The notes: generated by a model from the letters alone, not told the origin. 10,352 nt of DNA from an uncultured Collinsella sp. (GCA_900546455.1 URCS01000061.1:1-10352), one strand, 5' to 3'. Counted from the first letter of the stretch, positions 1-7,924 are shown. A program made the numbers and translations.

Positions 1-39
1 ACCCCCGGCGCGACATCTCAACATCAAACGCGCGCATCG

Positions 40-1851
40 CTAGCACGTCCCCTCGTTGGGCATCGTCCATGCGTGATGGTCGGTATGCAGCAGCTCCTCG
101 GCCAGCGGCGAGAGCGGCTCGCCCAAGAACTCGCGGTAGCACGCCTGGACATCGGGATTCTCGTGCGAGAAGCGAATGTCCGCAGCGGCATCCAGACCCC
201 ACAGCACCTGACCGCGCTCGGCTGCCAGCTCGCAGCCGTCGTGGATGGGCTGACCGCCGCCACCGACGCAGCCGCCCGGGCATGCCATGACCTCAACGAA
301 GTCATAGCTCACGCGGCCGTCGCGAATCGCGTCGAGCAGACGGGCGGCGTTGCCTAGCCCGTGCGCCACGGCGACGCGCACCTTGGTGCCATCGATACCG
401 GCCACGGCCTCCTTCCAGCCGTCCAGGCCGCGCACATCGGTAAAGAAGTCGGCGTCGGGGTTCTTGCCCGTCACCAGGTAATAGGCCGAGCGCACGGCAG
501 CCTCCATCACGCCGCCCGTGGCGCCAAAGATCACACCCGCGCCCGTGCCAAAGCCCAGCGGCGTGTCGAGCGGCTCCTCGACCAACGTGTCCACGCTCAC
601 GTGGTTCGCGCGGATCATGCGCACCATCTCGCGCACCGTCAGCGCAACGTCAACGTCGGGCGTACCGTCCTCGCCCACCATGCTCGGTAACGCGCACTCG
701 GCCTTCTTGGCCGTGCACGGCATCACGGACACCACAAACAGACGCTCGGGCTCCACGCCCAGCACCTTGGCGTAGTAGGTCTTGGCGATGGCGCCAAACA
801 TCTGCTGCGGCGACTTGGACGTGGACAGGCTGTCGACAAACTCCGGGTAGCGCGCCTTCACAAAGCGTACCCAGCCCGGGCAGCAGCTCGTGAACATGGG
901 CCAGCTGCGGCTGTCGCCCTCGCCCTTGGCGGCCTTACCCAGGCGCTCGAGCAGCTCGGAGCCCTCCTCCATAATGGTGAGGTCGGCCGAGAAGTCGGTA
1001 TCGAACACGTACTCAAAGCCCACGCGGCGCAGCGCACAAGCCAGGCGCTCGACAGTAGCCTCCTCGCGCGGAATGCCGAGCTCCTCGCCCCAGGCGCTAC
1101 GCACGGCCGGCGCAATCTGCACCAGCACGATCTTGTCGGGATCGGCGATGGCATCGAACACGGTCTCGGTATCGTCACGCTCGCGCAGGGCGCCCGTCGG
1201 GCAATGCGTGATGCACTGGCCGCACGCGACGCAATCGGTCTTGCCGATCGGCGCACGCCCGCGGGTGCCCACGGCGGTATGCGTGGCGCGGTTGGTCAGA
1301 TCCCAAATCCCTAAGCCCTGCACGCTCTCGCACACCTTGATGCAGCGCATGCATTTGATGCACTTGTCGTTATCGCGGATGATGGGGAAATCGAAATCCC
1401 AGCCCTCGCGCGCCAGGTGCTGCTCGTACGGCAGATAGAAGATGCCCAGGTCGTTGGCGATGGTCTGCAGGTTGCAGTTACCGCTGCGCACGCAGCTCGT
1501 ACAGCGCGAGTCGTGCTGGGACAGCAGCAGCTGCACGTTGGTGCGACGCGCCTCGCGGGCCTTGGGGCTGTTGGTGTGGACCACCATGCCGTCGAGCACG
1601 TAGTTGTTGCAGGCGGCAACCAGCTGGTCGCAGCCCTCAACCTCGACCACGCACACGCGGCAGCCGCCGATCTCGTTTAGATCGCGCAGGTAGCACAGGG
1701 TGGGAATCTGGATGCCGGCGGACTTGGCCGCGTCCAGGATCGTGGTGTGCTCGGGCACCACGACCTCGCAATTATCGATAGTGAGCTTGACCATGTTGAG
1801 TGCTCCGCTTTCGGTGTTGTCGCTGACAGTGGGGTTGTTGAGCTCTACCAT
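40..1851 (-). CDS. hydA: [FeFe] hydrogenase, multi-cluster group A type (GltD-linked, A2-like)
   Basis: Reversible H+/H2 catalytic subunit, 603 aa, cytosolic (no signal peptide or membrane segment). Visible in order: N-terminal [2Fe-2S] domain (C53, C64, C67, C81); His-Cys3 4Fe-4S site (H113, C117, C120, C126); two ferredoxin-type 4Fe-4S motifs (C164/167/170/174 and C207/210/213/217); then the H-cluster domain with TSCCPGW (C323 as proton-transfer Cys, C324 as ligand), MPCTAKKAE (C379) and VMACPGGCVGGGG (C524, C528). A small-subunit-like tail (HENPDV, EFLGEP, LLHT) ends the protein. All expected ligands are present, so it should be active. Length matches HndD-type subunits (about 585 aa). I chose the ATG at 1851, which overlaps the stop of the upstream flavoprotein gene and has a GGAGGA site 7 nt before it. 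An ATG at 1794 (584 aa) with GGAG 8 nt upstream is an alternative. The reading frame is open further upstream, but inside the preceding gene. Function is sure; assignment to subgroup A2 is inference from the neighbour. Confidence 0.95.
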   Translation of the reverse strand: MVELNNPTVSDNTESGALNMVKLTIDNCEVVVPEHTTILDAAKSAGIQIPTLCYLRDLNEIGGCRVCVVEVEGCDQLVAACNNYVLDGMVVHTNSPKAREARRTNVQLLLSQHDSRCTSCVRSGNCNLQTIANDLGIFYLPYEQHLAREGWDFDFPIIRDNDKCIKCMRCIKVCESVQGLGIWDLTNRATHTAVGTRGRAPIGKTDCVACGQCITHCPTGALRERDDTETVFDAIADPDKIVLVQIAPAVRSAWGEELGIPREEATVERLACALRRVGFEYVFDTDFSADLTIMEEGSELLERLGKAAKGEGDSRSWPMFTSCCPGWVRFVKARYPEFVDSLSTSKSPQQMFGAIAKTYYAKVLGVEPERLFVVSVMPCTAKKAECALPSMVGEDGTPDVDVALTVREMVRMIRANHVSVDTLVEEPLDTPLGFGTGAGVIFGATGGVMEAAVRSAYYLVTGKNPDADFFTDVRGLDGWKEAVAGIDGTKVRVAVAHGLGNAARLLDAIRDGRVSYDFVEVMACPGGCVGGGGQPIHDGCELAAERGQVLWGLDAAADIRFSHENPDVQACYREFLGEPLSPLAEELLHTDHHAWTMPNEGTC

Positions 1852-3677
1852 TCCAGGTTCCTCCCTCCGCGGAACGCGCCAAAGCCAAAGTGGTCGCAAC
1901 GCAGGCAGCGGCTTGCCTCCTGGCGTGCCTCCTGCTCGGTAAGGCCCTGCTCGACCAGATTCCAATCGTGGATGCGCTCGCCGGCCTCGCGCTCGCCCAG
2001 CTCGCAGCGGCCGCACTCGTGCTTGCCCTTAAACTGCACGGTCGGCAGCTCAACGTCGAGCTTGATCTTGTGGTCAAAGCCCAGGTAGCGGTCGATATTT
2101 GCCGAAGCAACGCGGCCGGCGTTGATGGCCCGGATGACGGTGGCGGGACCGGTCTGGCAATCACCGCCGCTAAAGAGGCCGTCGAAGTTAGGCACGGCGC
2201 CATCCGAATCGGTGACCACGCAGCCCCACTTGCAGGCAACGCCCATCTCCTCAAACGGCTTGGAATCGATGTCCTGGCCAATGGCCACAAACACGCGCTC
2301 GCAGGGAATGACGCGCTCGGACGTGGCGGCGGCACGCGGGGCCGGACGCCCACGACGGGGCTCGCCGATAATCTGCGGTTGCACGCGCAGGCCGCTCACG
2401 CGACCGTCCTCGCCCGTCTCGATACCGAGCGGGGCCGTGAGCTCCAGAACCTCGCAGCCCTCGGCCTGGGCGCCGGCAATCTCGGCATCCTGGGCCGTCA
2501 TGTCGCAGATGCGACGGCGGTAGACGATGCTCACCTTTTCGGCACCGCAGCGCACGGCAGAGCGTGCCACGTCCATGGCCACATTGCCGCCGCCGATGAC
2601 GCACACGCGCTGGCCGCTCAGGTCGGGCAGTTCGTCGTCGCCGATGGCACGCAGCATCTTGACGGCCGACTCCACGCCGGGCGCCTCTTCGCCCGGAAGG
2701 CCGAGCTTCTTATCGCTGTGGGCGCCAATGGCCAGGTAGACGGCATCGAACTCGTCGCGCAGGCGGGCAAGCTCCTCGCCGTTGACGGAGTGGTCGAGTT
2801 CCACGTCGATGCCGGCGCTCAAGATCCAGTCGATCTCGGCCTGCAGGCGCTCGCGCGGCAGGCGGTAGCTGGGGATGCCGTAGCGCAACATGCCGCCCAA
2901 GTGATGACGCTGCTCAAAGATCGTCACCTTATGGCCCATCACGGCCAGGTAGTAGGCGCAGGAAAGGCCGGCCGGACCGCCGCCAATCACGGCGATGCGC
3001 TTGCCGGTGTTGTCGACCACGCTGGGCTTGTAATCGTTGAGGTCGCTGTGCTCAACGGCAAAACGCTTGAGGGCAAGGATGTTCATGGGATCGTCGACCA
3101 TGCCGCGACGGCAGTGCATCTCGCAGGGATGCTCGCACACCAGGCCGCAAACGAGCGGCAGCGGGTTGTTCTTGCGGATGACCTTGACGGCATCGGCATA
3201 GCGGCCGGCCTCGACGAGCGAAATGTAACCGGGAATGTCGACGTGCGCCGGGCAGCCCGAGACGCACGGGACGCGGGCCTCGCGGTCAAAGCCACAGGAG
3301 TGCTCGCGGATATGGTGCTCAAAATCATCGCGGAAACCGCAGATGGCGGTGAGTGCCATGGCGCCGGCCTCGTAACCGATGGCGCAGTCGCTCGAAAGAT
3401 AGATGGTGCGGGCGGTGCGCTCAATCAAGTTGAGCGTGGACTCGTCGGCGCGGCCCTCGAGCACATCGGCGAGCAGGTCGCTCAGCGCGCTCAGGCCCAC
3501 GCGGCAGGGCGTGCACTTGCCGCAGCTCTGGGTGGAGCACAGGTTGACGAGCGCCGCCGTAAACTCAACGGGGCACGGGGCGAGCGAACTCACCGCCAGA
3601 CGGCGCCCAAGCGCATCATGTAGGTCGTCCATGACGGCCTGAGCGTGGCTGCGTTCCATTACGTGCAGTCGTGCCAT
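1845..3677 (-). CDS. NuoF-type 4Fe-4S domain fused to GltD/NfnB-like FAD-NAD(P) oxidoreductase (hydrogenase partner)
   Basis: 610-aa iron-sulfur flavoprotein, probably the pyridine-nucleotide module of the hydrogenase encoded next. Residues about 35-125 match the C-terminal 4Fe-4S domain of NuoF/HydB (SCGKCTPCRVG: C52, C55, C58, with C98). The NuoF FMN/NADH domain is absent. Residues about 126-200 are the GltD-type two-cluster domain (C138, C142, C177, C181, C185, C189). FAD-binding IGGGPAG is at 231-237, a nucleotide-binding IGGGNVAMD at 361-369 is followed by YRRR (386-389), and the FAD-closing GGDCQTGPATVIRAINAGR follows near 504. In GltD and NfnB such arginines fit NADPH, so NADPH use is a reasonable inference. 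The tail adds CGRC (C555, C558) and CLRC (C591, C594), possibly another cluster. I took the ATG at 3677, with GAGGGG 5 nt upstream; the ATG at 3692 has no ribosome site. First gene of the operon, overlapping hydA by 7 nt. Generic annotation would be 'glutamate synthase small subunit', but no GltB large subunit is present. Confidence 0.9.
   Translation of the reverse strand: MARLHVMERSHAQAVMDDLHDALGRRLAVSSLAPCPVEFTAALVNLCSTQSCGKCTPCRVGLSALSDLLADVLEGRADESTLNLIERTARTIYLSSDCAIGYEAGAMALTAICGFRDDFEHHIREHSCGFDREARVPCVSGCPAHVDIPGYISLVEAGRYADAVKVIRKNNPLPLVCGLVCEHPCEMHCRRGMVDDPMNILALKRFAVEHSDLNDYKPSVVDNTGKRIAVIGGGPAGLSCAYYLAVMGHKVTIFEQRHHLGGMLRYGIPSYRLPRERLQAEIDWILSAGIDVELDHSVNGEELARLRDEFDAVYLAIGAHSDKKLGLPGEEAPGVESAVKMLRAIGDDELPDLSGQRVCVIGGGNVAMDVARSAVRCGAEKVSIVYRRRICDMTAQDAEIAGAQAEGCEVLELTAPLGIETGEDGRVSGLRVQPQIIGEPRRGRPAPRAAATSERVIPCERVFVAIGQDIDSKPFEEMGVACKWGCVVTDSDGAVPNFDGLFSGGDCQTGPATVIRAINAGRVASANIDRYLGFDHKIKLDVELPTVQFKGKHECGRCELGEREAGERIHDWNLVEQGLTEQEARQEASRCLRCDHFGFGAFRGGRNLEW
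1859..1864 (-). promoter_or_regulatory. Shine-Dalgarno site deciding the hydrogenase start
   Basis: GGAGGA lies 7 nt upstream of the ATG at 1851, inside the last codons of the flavoprotein gene. The start and the upstream stop share ATGGTAG, so the two proteins are probably translationally coupled and made in similar amounts. Confidence 0.7.
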
Positions 3678-3741
3678 AAGATCCCCTCTCATGCGGCAGC
3701 CCGGAGGCGAGGCCGGGCGAAGTTGCTACACGCACAACACT

Positions 3742-3762
3742 GACCTAAAAAGTTGTTAGGTC
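3742..3762. promoter_or_regulatory. Perfect 7-bp inverted repeat, candidate operator
   Basis: GACCTAA (3742-3748), a 7-nt spacer, then TTAGGTC (3756-3762). The symmetry is exact and typical in size for a dimeric repressor site. It sits about 65 nt upstream of the flavoprotein start. It could instead be an RNA hairpin in the leader. It does not match the Rex or FNR consensus. Confidence 0.4.
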
Positions 3763-3789
3763 TCCACGCAGTTCGGCAGGCGGTATGAA

Positions 3790-3811
3790 ATGTCACCCTC
3801 GGCGGTGAAAT
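3790..3811. promoter_or_regulatory. Imperfect 8-bp inverted repeat, candidate operator
   Basis: ATGTCACC (3790-3797), a 6-nt spacer, then GGTGAAAT (3804-3811). Seven of eight positions are symmetric. The 22-bp layout is like a helix-turn-helix dimer site, but the half-site order is opposite to CRP (TGTGA-N6-TCACA) and I cannot name a regulator. Confidence 0.35.
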
Positions 3812-3863
3812 AGAACATTACCGCAGATAAATGCCATATTTGATAAAACGCGTTACCAAATGA

Positions 3864-3901
3864 CAATGCCCCGCCCACGCAATCACGTGGACGGGGCATT
3901 G
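3864..3901 (-). terminator. Hairpin terminator after the PTS operon
   Basis: CAATGCCCCG (3864-3873) pairs with CGGGGCATTG (3892-3901). The stem continues through CCACG/CGTGG with one mismatch, giving about 16 bp around a 6-nt loop. It lies about 50 nt past the GH4 stop. On the minus strand the stem is followed by TCATTTGG rather than a clean U-tract, so termination strength is uncertain. Confidence 0.65.
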
Positions 3902-3949
3902 CTCCAGGTATGCGGTCAGCAGCTCTTTTGTGCCAGCGACCTTCTACCT

Positions 3950-5332
3950 TTAGCTAAGCTCGGGCCAGTAACCCTTGTTGGCCTCGATCATGTCGTCGAG
4001 AACCTCCTTGGCGACCTTCATCGACGGCACGGTCTTGTTGAGCGTAAAGGCCTTGAGCGCCTTCTCGTACGAACCCTCGATCGTAGCCTCGACAATGAGC
4101 TTCTCGGAGTTCAGCTGCTGCATCATGAGGCCCTGCTGGAACAGCGGAATGTTGTCGCGGCTGATGACCTCGGGGCCGTTCTTGCCAATGTAGGCAGGCA
4201 GCTCGACCATAGCGTCGTAGGGCATGTTGGGGATGGCGCCCTTGTTCTCGCAAATGACCAGGAAGCGCTGCTTGGTGTCGTTCTTCAGAGCGATGGCCAG
4301 GTCGGCAATCCAGTCGCCGTGGCTGCCCGCATAGAACGTGCTCTCGTCGATCTCGCCCGTCTTCTCGTAGTGATCGATACCGTCGAAGAGGTTCTTCTCA
4401 CGCGTCTCCTCAACCTCGTTAGCACGGGTGCGCTCGGGGTTGGAGTGCTCGACGAACTCCTTCTGCTGCAGGTAGTAGTTCAGATACGTGTTGGGCAGGT
4501 ACTCCGGGAAGCACTCCATGATCTCGTACTCGCCCTTCCAGACGTAGTACCAGCTGCCCTTGGTGTGGCGGTTCTGCTCGGGGTGCTCGTCGGTGGCCTC
4601 CTCGGGCTTCTTTGCCATGAGCGAGCCCATGCCCTTGAGGTACGAATCGGGCAGCAGAATCTCATGCTCCTTGATGTACTCGCGCAGCTGCGGGAGCACC
4701 TCCTCGCCCTTGTGGCGGATCGAGGTGAACCAACCAAAGTGGTTGAGGCCAAAGTAATCGTACTCAACATCCTTCTTGTCGATATCGAGCGCGGCGCAAA
4801 CCACGTCGATGATCGCGATCGGCATGTCGCAGATGTTGATGATACGAGCGTTGGGACGCAGCACACGGCAGCCCTCGGAGACGATGGCGGCAGGGTTGGA
4901 GTAGTTGAGAATCCAGTAGTCCTTCTTGGCGTACTCCTCAACGTCATCGATCAGCTCGACCATGGGGAAGATGGTGCGCATGCCGTAGGCAAGGCCGCCG
5001 CAACCGCAAGTCTCCTGACCCACGCAGCCGTGACGCAGCGGAATCTTCTCGTCCTGCTCGCGCATGGCGTAGCCGCCCACGCGCATCTGGGCAAACACGA
5101 AGCTCGCGTCGGTAAAAGCCGTCTTTTTGTCGGTAGTCACCGTGAGCTTGATGTCCAGGCCGAGGTCCTCGTGCAAAATCCAGTCCACGAGCACGCCGAT
5201 CTTGCGCTGGCGCTCCTCGTTGATGTCGTACAGACGAATCTCGTCAACATCGAGCTCGTCCTTGCGCAGGGCGATGGACTTGACGATGCCGGGGGTAAAG
5301 GTGGATCCGCCACCACACAGAGTAATGATCAT
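3950..5332 (-). CDS. glvA: GH4 6-phospho-alpha-glucosidase
   Basis: Cytoplasmic hydrolase of PTS-imported alpha-glucosides (maltose-6'-phosphate and related), using the GH4 NAD+/Mn2+ redox-assisted mechanism. 460 aa, close to the 440-aa family norm. N-terminal NAD-binding CGGGSTFTP is at 6-14. Cys-Asp-Met-Pro (C168, D169, M170, P171) is the motif that marks the alpha-glucosidase branch of GH4. GLNHFGW follows at 195-201, with H198 as the expected second metal ligand. Tyrosines at 263/264 lie where the catalytic base is expected by comparison with the Bacillus subtilis enzyme. The ATG start follows the EIICB stop by 3 nt, and AAGGAG (5342-5347) is 9 nt upstream inside the EIICB end, so translation is probably coupled. 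Last gene of the operon. Names in other species are glvA, malA, malH and aglB; the exact sugar cannot be read from the sequence. Confidence 0.92.
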   Translation of the reverse strand: MIITLCGGGSTFTPGIVKSIALRKDELDVDEIRLYDINEERQRKIGVLVDWILHEDLGLDIKLTVTTDKKTAFTDASFVFAQMRVGGYAMREQDEKIPLRHGCVGQETCGCGGLAYGMRTIFPMVELIDDVEEYAKKDYWILNYSNPAAIVSEGCRVLRPNARIINICDMPIAIIDVVCAALDIDKKDVEYDYFGLNHFGWFTSIRHKGEEVLPQLREYIKEHEILLPDSYLKGMGSLMAKKPEEATDEHPEQNRHTKGSWYYVWKGEYEIMECFPEYLPNTYLNYYLQQKEFVEHSNPERTRANEVEETREKNLFDGIDHYEKTGEIDESTFYAGSHGDWIADLAIALKNDTKQRFLVICENKGAIPNMPYDAMVELPAYIGKNGPEVISRDNIPLFQQGLMMQQLNSEKLIVEATIEGSYEKALKAFTLNKTVPSMKVAKEVLDDMIEANKGYWPELS

Positions 5333-5335
5333 TGT

Positions 5336-6952
5336 TTACTGCTCCTTCTCAATTGCGTTTTCGACCTTGTCGCGCATCTCGGCGACCTTCATGCCAAAGA
5401 TGATCTGGATATTATTGCCGTTGCGGTTGATGCCGCTGTTGGGCACGTGGTTGATGAGGTCCTCATTGATGAGGTCCGGGTTCTTAACGTTCACGCGGAG
5501 ACGCGTAAAGCAGTTCTCGAGCTCCTCGATGTTGTCCTTGCCGCCAAGACCTGCGACCAGGTCGGCAATACCTGCATCGACGCCCTCTGCGGGAGCCGCG
5601 GCAACAGCGCCCTGCTTCACCGCGACAGACGCGGCGGCCTCGCCCTCGGCAACGGACTCGGCGAGCTCGGACTCCTCCTCGCGACCAGGCGTGTGGAGGT
5701 TGAGCTTCTTAATAAGGAAGGTGAAGAGGAAGAAGTACAGAGCGGCGTTGACGACTCCGAGTACCAGCATAACCGGCCAGTTGGTCTTGTCGACACCGAG
5801 GACCAGGTTGGAAACCACGATGTTGATGATGCCGCCTGCAGTCGAAGCGGGCACGGAGAGGACCTTGAGCAGAACCAGGAAGATGCCGGAAAGAACCGAG
5901 TGAACGACAAAGAGCACGGGAGCGGCAAAGACAAAGAGGAAGTCCATGGGCTCGGTGACACAGGAGAGCACGGCGGTGATGATCAGCGGGATGATAACGG
6001 CCTTGGTCTTATCCTTGTTCCCCTTGTAAGCGGTGAAGATAAAGGCGAGACCGATACCGATGTAGGGCCACAGGTTGTTGAAGGTATAGCTGTTGAAATA
6101 CGTGCTATCGGAGAAGGGCTGGCCCGTCATTGCCATCTCGGCAACACGGATGGGGTAGGCGCCGGCGATAACCTGATCGCCCAGCGTCAGGGTGCCACCC
6201 ACATCGGAGAACTGGAACGGGGTGTAGATGAGGTGGTGCAGACCGGTGGGAACGAGCAGCTTGTTGAGCATGCCGTAGATAAACAGGCCGATGTTGCCCG
6301 ACTCCTTAATGATGCCGGCAACGGAGGAGATGGCACCCTGAACCGGAGGCCAAACGATGCAGAAGCCAGCGCCCATGATCCAGGAAATGATGATCATGAT
6401 CAGGAACGGGAAGCGAACGCCCGAGAACATCGAAAGGGCAATGGGGAACTGCTTGTTCGAGTACTTGTTGAACACGGCACCGGTGATGCAGCCCAGGATG
6501 ATGCCGCCAAACACGCCGGTATCAAGCACCTGGATGCCCATAACGGTGGCCTGGCCGGTTCCGGTAAGGCCGAGCATGCCGCTCGCATCGGCAAGAGAGC
6601 CGGTGGCGTTGAGCACGATGTTGTTAGCCTGCAGGAACAGGAAGAACGACATCAGGGCGATCAACGAAGCATGGCCCTTGTTCTTCTTTGCCATGGCGCC
6701 GGCGATGCCCACGCAGAACAGAATCGAGAGGTTGTTGATGATAAACATCAGCGACTGGTAGACAACGGCGCCCACAAGCTGGAACGGACCGGAGCCCAGT
6801 ACGGGGACCAAAGCGCAGATGGTCTTGTTGGTCAGAATGATGCCCACGATGAGCAGGATGCCGGCAACCGAGAGATACATCATCGGCTGAACGATCGACT
6901 TCGCGAACACCTCCAACGGCGCTTTGAAATTGAACTTCTTTTTTGCGGTCAT
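5336..6952 (-). CDS. glvC: PTS alpha-glucoside transporter, EIICB fusion
   Basis: Membrane permease that imports and phosphorylates an alpha-glucoside, 538 aa. Residues about 10-425 form a hydrophobic EIIC domain of the glucose superfamily (N-terminal APLEVFAKSIVQPMMYLSVAG; GLHHLIYTPFQF; TEPMDFLFVFAAP). An Ala/Glu-rich linker follows (about 430-465), then EIIB with the phosphorylatable cysteine C481 in ENCFTRLRV. There is no EIIA domain; EIIA is encoded separately in the same operon. I chose the ATG at 6952, with GGGGAG 7 nt upstream. The frame stays open to a TTG at 6979, which lacks a ribosome site. The GH4 neighbour and the MalB/GlvC-like EIIC indicate alpha-glucosides rather than glucose or GlcNAc. 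Substrate range (maltose, isomaltose, sucrose isomers) is undetermined. Confidence 0.92.
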   Translation of the reverse strand: MTAKKKFNFKAPLEVFAKSIVQPMMYLSVAGILLIVGIILTNKTICALVPVLGSGPFQLVGAVVYQSLMFIINNLSILFCVGIAGAMAKKNKGHASLIALMSFFLFLQANNIVLNATGSLADASGMLGLTGTGQATVMGIQVLDTGVFGGIILGCITGAVFNKYSNKQFPIALSMFSGVRFPFLIMIIISWIMGAGFCIVWPPVQGAISSVAGIIKESGNIGLFIYGMLNKLLVPTGLHHLIYTPFQFSDVGGTLTLGDQVIAGAYPIRVAEMAMTGQPFSDSTYFNSYTFNNLWPYIGIGLAFIFTAYKGNKDKTKAVIIPLIITAVLSCVTEPMDFLFVFAAPVLFVVHSVLSGIFLVLLKVLSVPASTAGGIINIVVSNLVLGVDKTNWPVMLVLGVVNAALYFFLFTFLIKKLNLHTPGREEESELAESVAEGEAAASVAVKQGAVAAAPAEGVDAGIADLVAGLGGKDNIEELENCFTRLRVNVKNPDLINEDLINHVPNSGINRNGNNIQIIFGMKVAEMRDKVENAIEKEQ

Positions 6953-7051
6953 AGCGGTACTCCCCTTCCTTTTCCGCAAATTAAGACAGATGTGCCCTGG
7001 ACAAGACCGTGAGCCTTGCCTTATATCAATCGATGTGTGGGCACGTTATGC
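6953..7051 (-). other. Intra-operon gap with nested inverted repeats
   Basis: 99-nt spacer between the antiterminator gene and EIICB, unlike the tight spacing elsewhere in the operon. On the minus strand GTGCCC and GGGCAC form an outer dyad. Inside it, GGCAAG and CTTGTC can pair with one G-U. No U-run follows, so it is more likely an RNA processing or stability hairpin, or nothing, than a terminator. I see no RAT consensus here. Confidence 0.3.
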
Positions 7052-7915
7052 CTAGAGACCAGGTTCTCCAAGCAGGTTAACAATGTGATATGCGAGATAA
7101 CTCTTCTCGGCATCGGTAACGACAACGTTATAGGTAGACGACAAGTGGGCGGCTATGGCGTCCGCGCACGAGAATGCGCACGGATACGCCGTTTCATCGA
7201 TTCGGAACAGCGCGTCTCCGTTGATTTGCCCGGCCGTAGGATCGAGCGCTCGCTGTGCGAAAAACTGCAGGTGGCGAACGAAACGTTCGTAAGGCAGCGA
7301 GGTGTCATCGAGGGTCGTAGAATAGCGCTCAGAAACAATCGCAAGCACGTCGCGAACAAGCTGGACCGAAACAATCAAACGATCGGAGCGTTGCGGCATG
7401 GTGGCGTTGACGATATGCAGCGTAATAAAACCCTGCTCTTCTTCGCTCATCTGGATGCCCATATACTCCTTGATAATCTGCAGTGCACGGCCCGCAAGTG
7501 CATACTCCTTGCGATAGAACTGCTGGATCTCGAGCAGCAACGGATTCTCACAGGAGACGCCCTTGCGCTCACGCTCCAAAGCAAGGCTGATATGGTCTGC
7601 GAGAGCAATGAGAATCTTGTCGTTGATATCAACATTGAACTCTCGACGGAGCATCTGAACAATGTCCTCGGCAATCACGAGGTTGACGGTGGGGATGGAC
7701 TCCAAAAGATGTGCCAAGCGGTCAATCGTACGCGAGTCCTGAGAAGTTCCCTCCTGCAACGCGTAGGTCTTTTCGATCGACGCCTCGTCGATGGCATCGC
7801 CGGCATGACGGCCAAAGCAGAGGCCTCGACCGATGACGATGAGCTCGGAGCCATCGTCCGAAGTGACCATTGCGACGTTGTTGTTAAAAACTCGCTTGAT
7901 AACCACGGTACCCAT
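7052..7915 (-). CDS. BglG/LicT-family transcription antiterminator (CAT-PRD1-PRD2)
   Basis: RNA-binding antiterminator, 287 aa, the usual family size. The N-terminal CAT RNA-binding domain (1-55) has NNNV, a GLCFGR stretch close to the family G-IGFG motif, and the IEKTY close. PRD1 (about 65-172) holds the conserved histidines H108 (ADHISLALER) and H167 (TLHIVNA). PRD2 (about 180-285) holds H215 (RHLQFF) and H277 (AYHIVNL). In this family EIIB phosphorylates one PRD to inactivate the protein without sugar, and HPr phosphorylates the other to activate it. With all four histidines kept, dual control is likely. The ATG at 7915 is 9 nt after the EIIA stop; a GTG at 7918 is in frame. No strong ribosome site is visible, so translation may depend on coupling to EIIA. 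The likely target is the RAT-like leader at 8518-8553. Confidence 0.93.
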   Translation of the reverse strand: MGTVVIKRVFNNNVAMVTSDDGSELIVIGRGLCFGRHAGDAIDEASIEKTYALQEGTSQDSRTIDRLAHLLESIPTVNLVIAEDIVQMLRREFNVDINDKILIALADHISLALERERKGVSCENPLLLEIQQFYRKEYALAGRALQIIKEYMGIQMSEEEQGFITLHIVNATMPQRSDRLIVSVQLVRDVLAIVSERYSTTLDDTSLPYERFVRHLQFFAQRALDPTAGQINGDALFRIDETAYPCAFSCADAIAAHLSSTYNVVVTDAEKSYLAYHIVNLLGEPGL

Positions 7916-7924
7916 CACAAGAAT

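Larger units (their letters stand above)
3678..3863 (-). promoter_or_regulatory. Leader/promoter region of the hydrogenase operon
   Basis: Noncoding stretch between the PTS-operon hairpin and the flavoprotein start. It should hold the operon promoter. The best match is TTGTCA (3861-3866) with a 17-nt spacer and TCAAAT (3838-3843). This is weak and its -35 overlaps the end of the preceding hairpin, so the exact promoter is unsure. Two dyads listed separately lie downstream of it. Confidence 0.35.

Noticed and set aside
1890..3623. A 577-codon plus-strand open frame opposite the flavoprotein
   Set aside because: Antisense shadow of a gene with complete catalytic motifs; its composition is Ala/His/Asp-rich without any recognisable family.
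1845..3677. Glutamate synthase small subunit (GltD) acting in ammonia assimilation
   Set aside because: No large subunit is present, the N-terminus has an added NuoF-type cluster domain, and the gene is translationally coupled to a hydrogenase.
3742..3762. Rex (redox) operator upstream of the hydrogenase operon
   Set aside because: It contains one TTGTTA-like half but lacks the opposed half at the right spacing; its real symmetry is GACCTAA/TTAGGTC.
3950..5332. 6-phospho-beta-glucosidase (CelF branch of GH4)
   Set aside because: The Cys-Asp-Met-Pro motif and the EIICB neighbour point to the alpha-glucosidase branch.
3860..7012. A very long plus-strand open frame (about 1050 codons) opposite the PTS genes
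   Set aside because: It is antisense to two clear genes (GH4 and EIICB), is biased toward Val/Leu/His/Asp as mirror frames of GC-rich genes are, and shows no domain or ribosome site.
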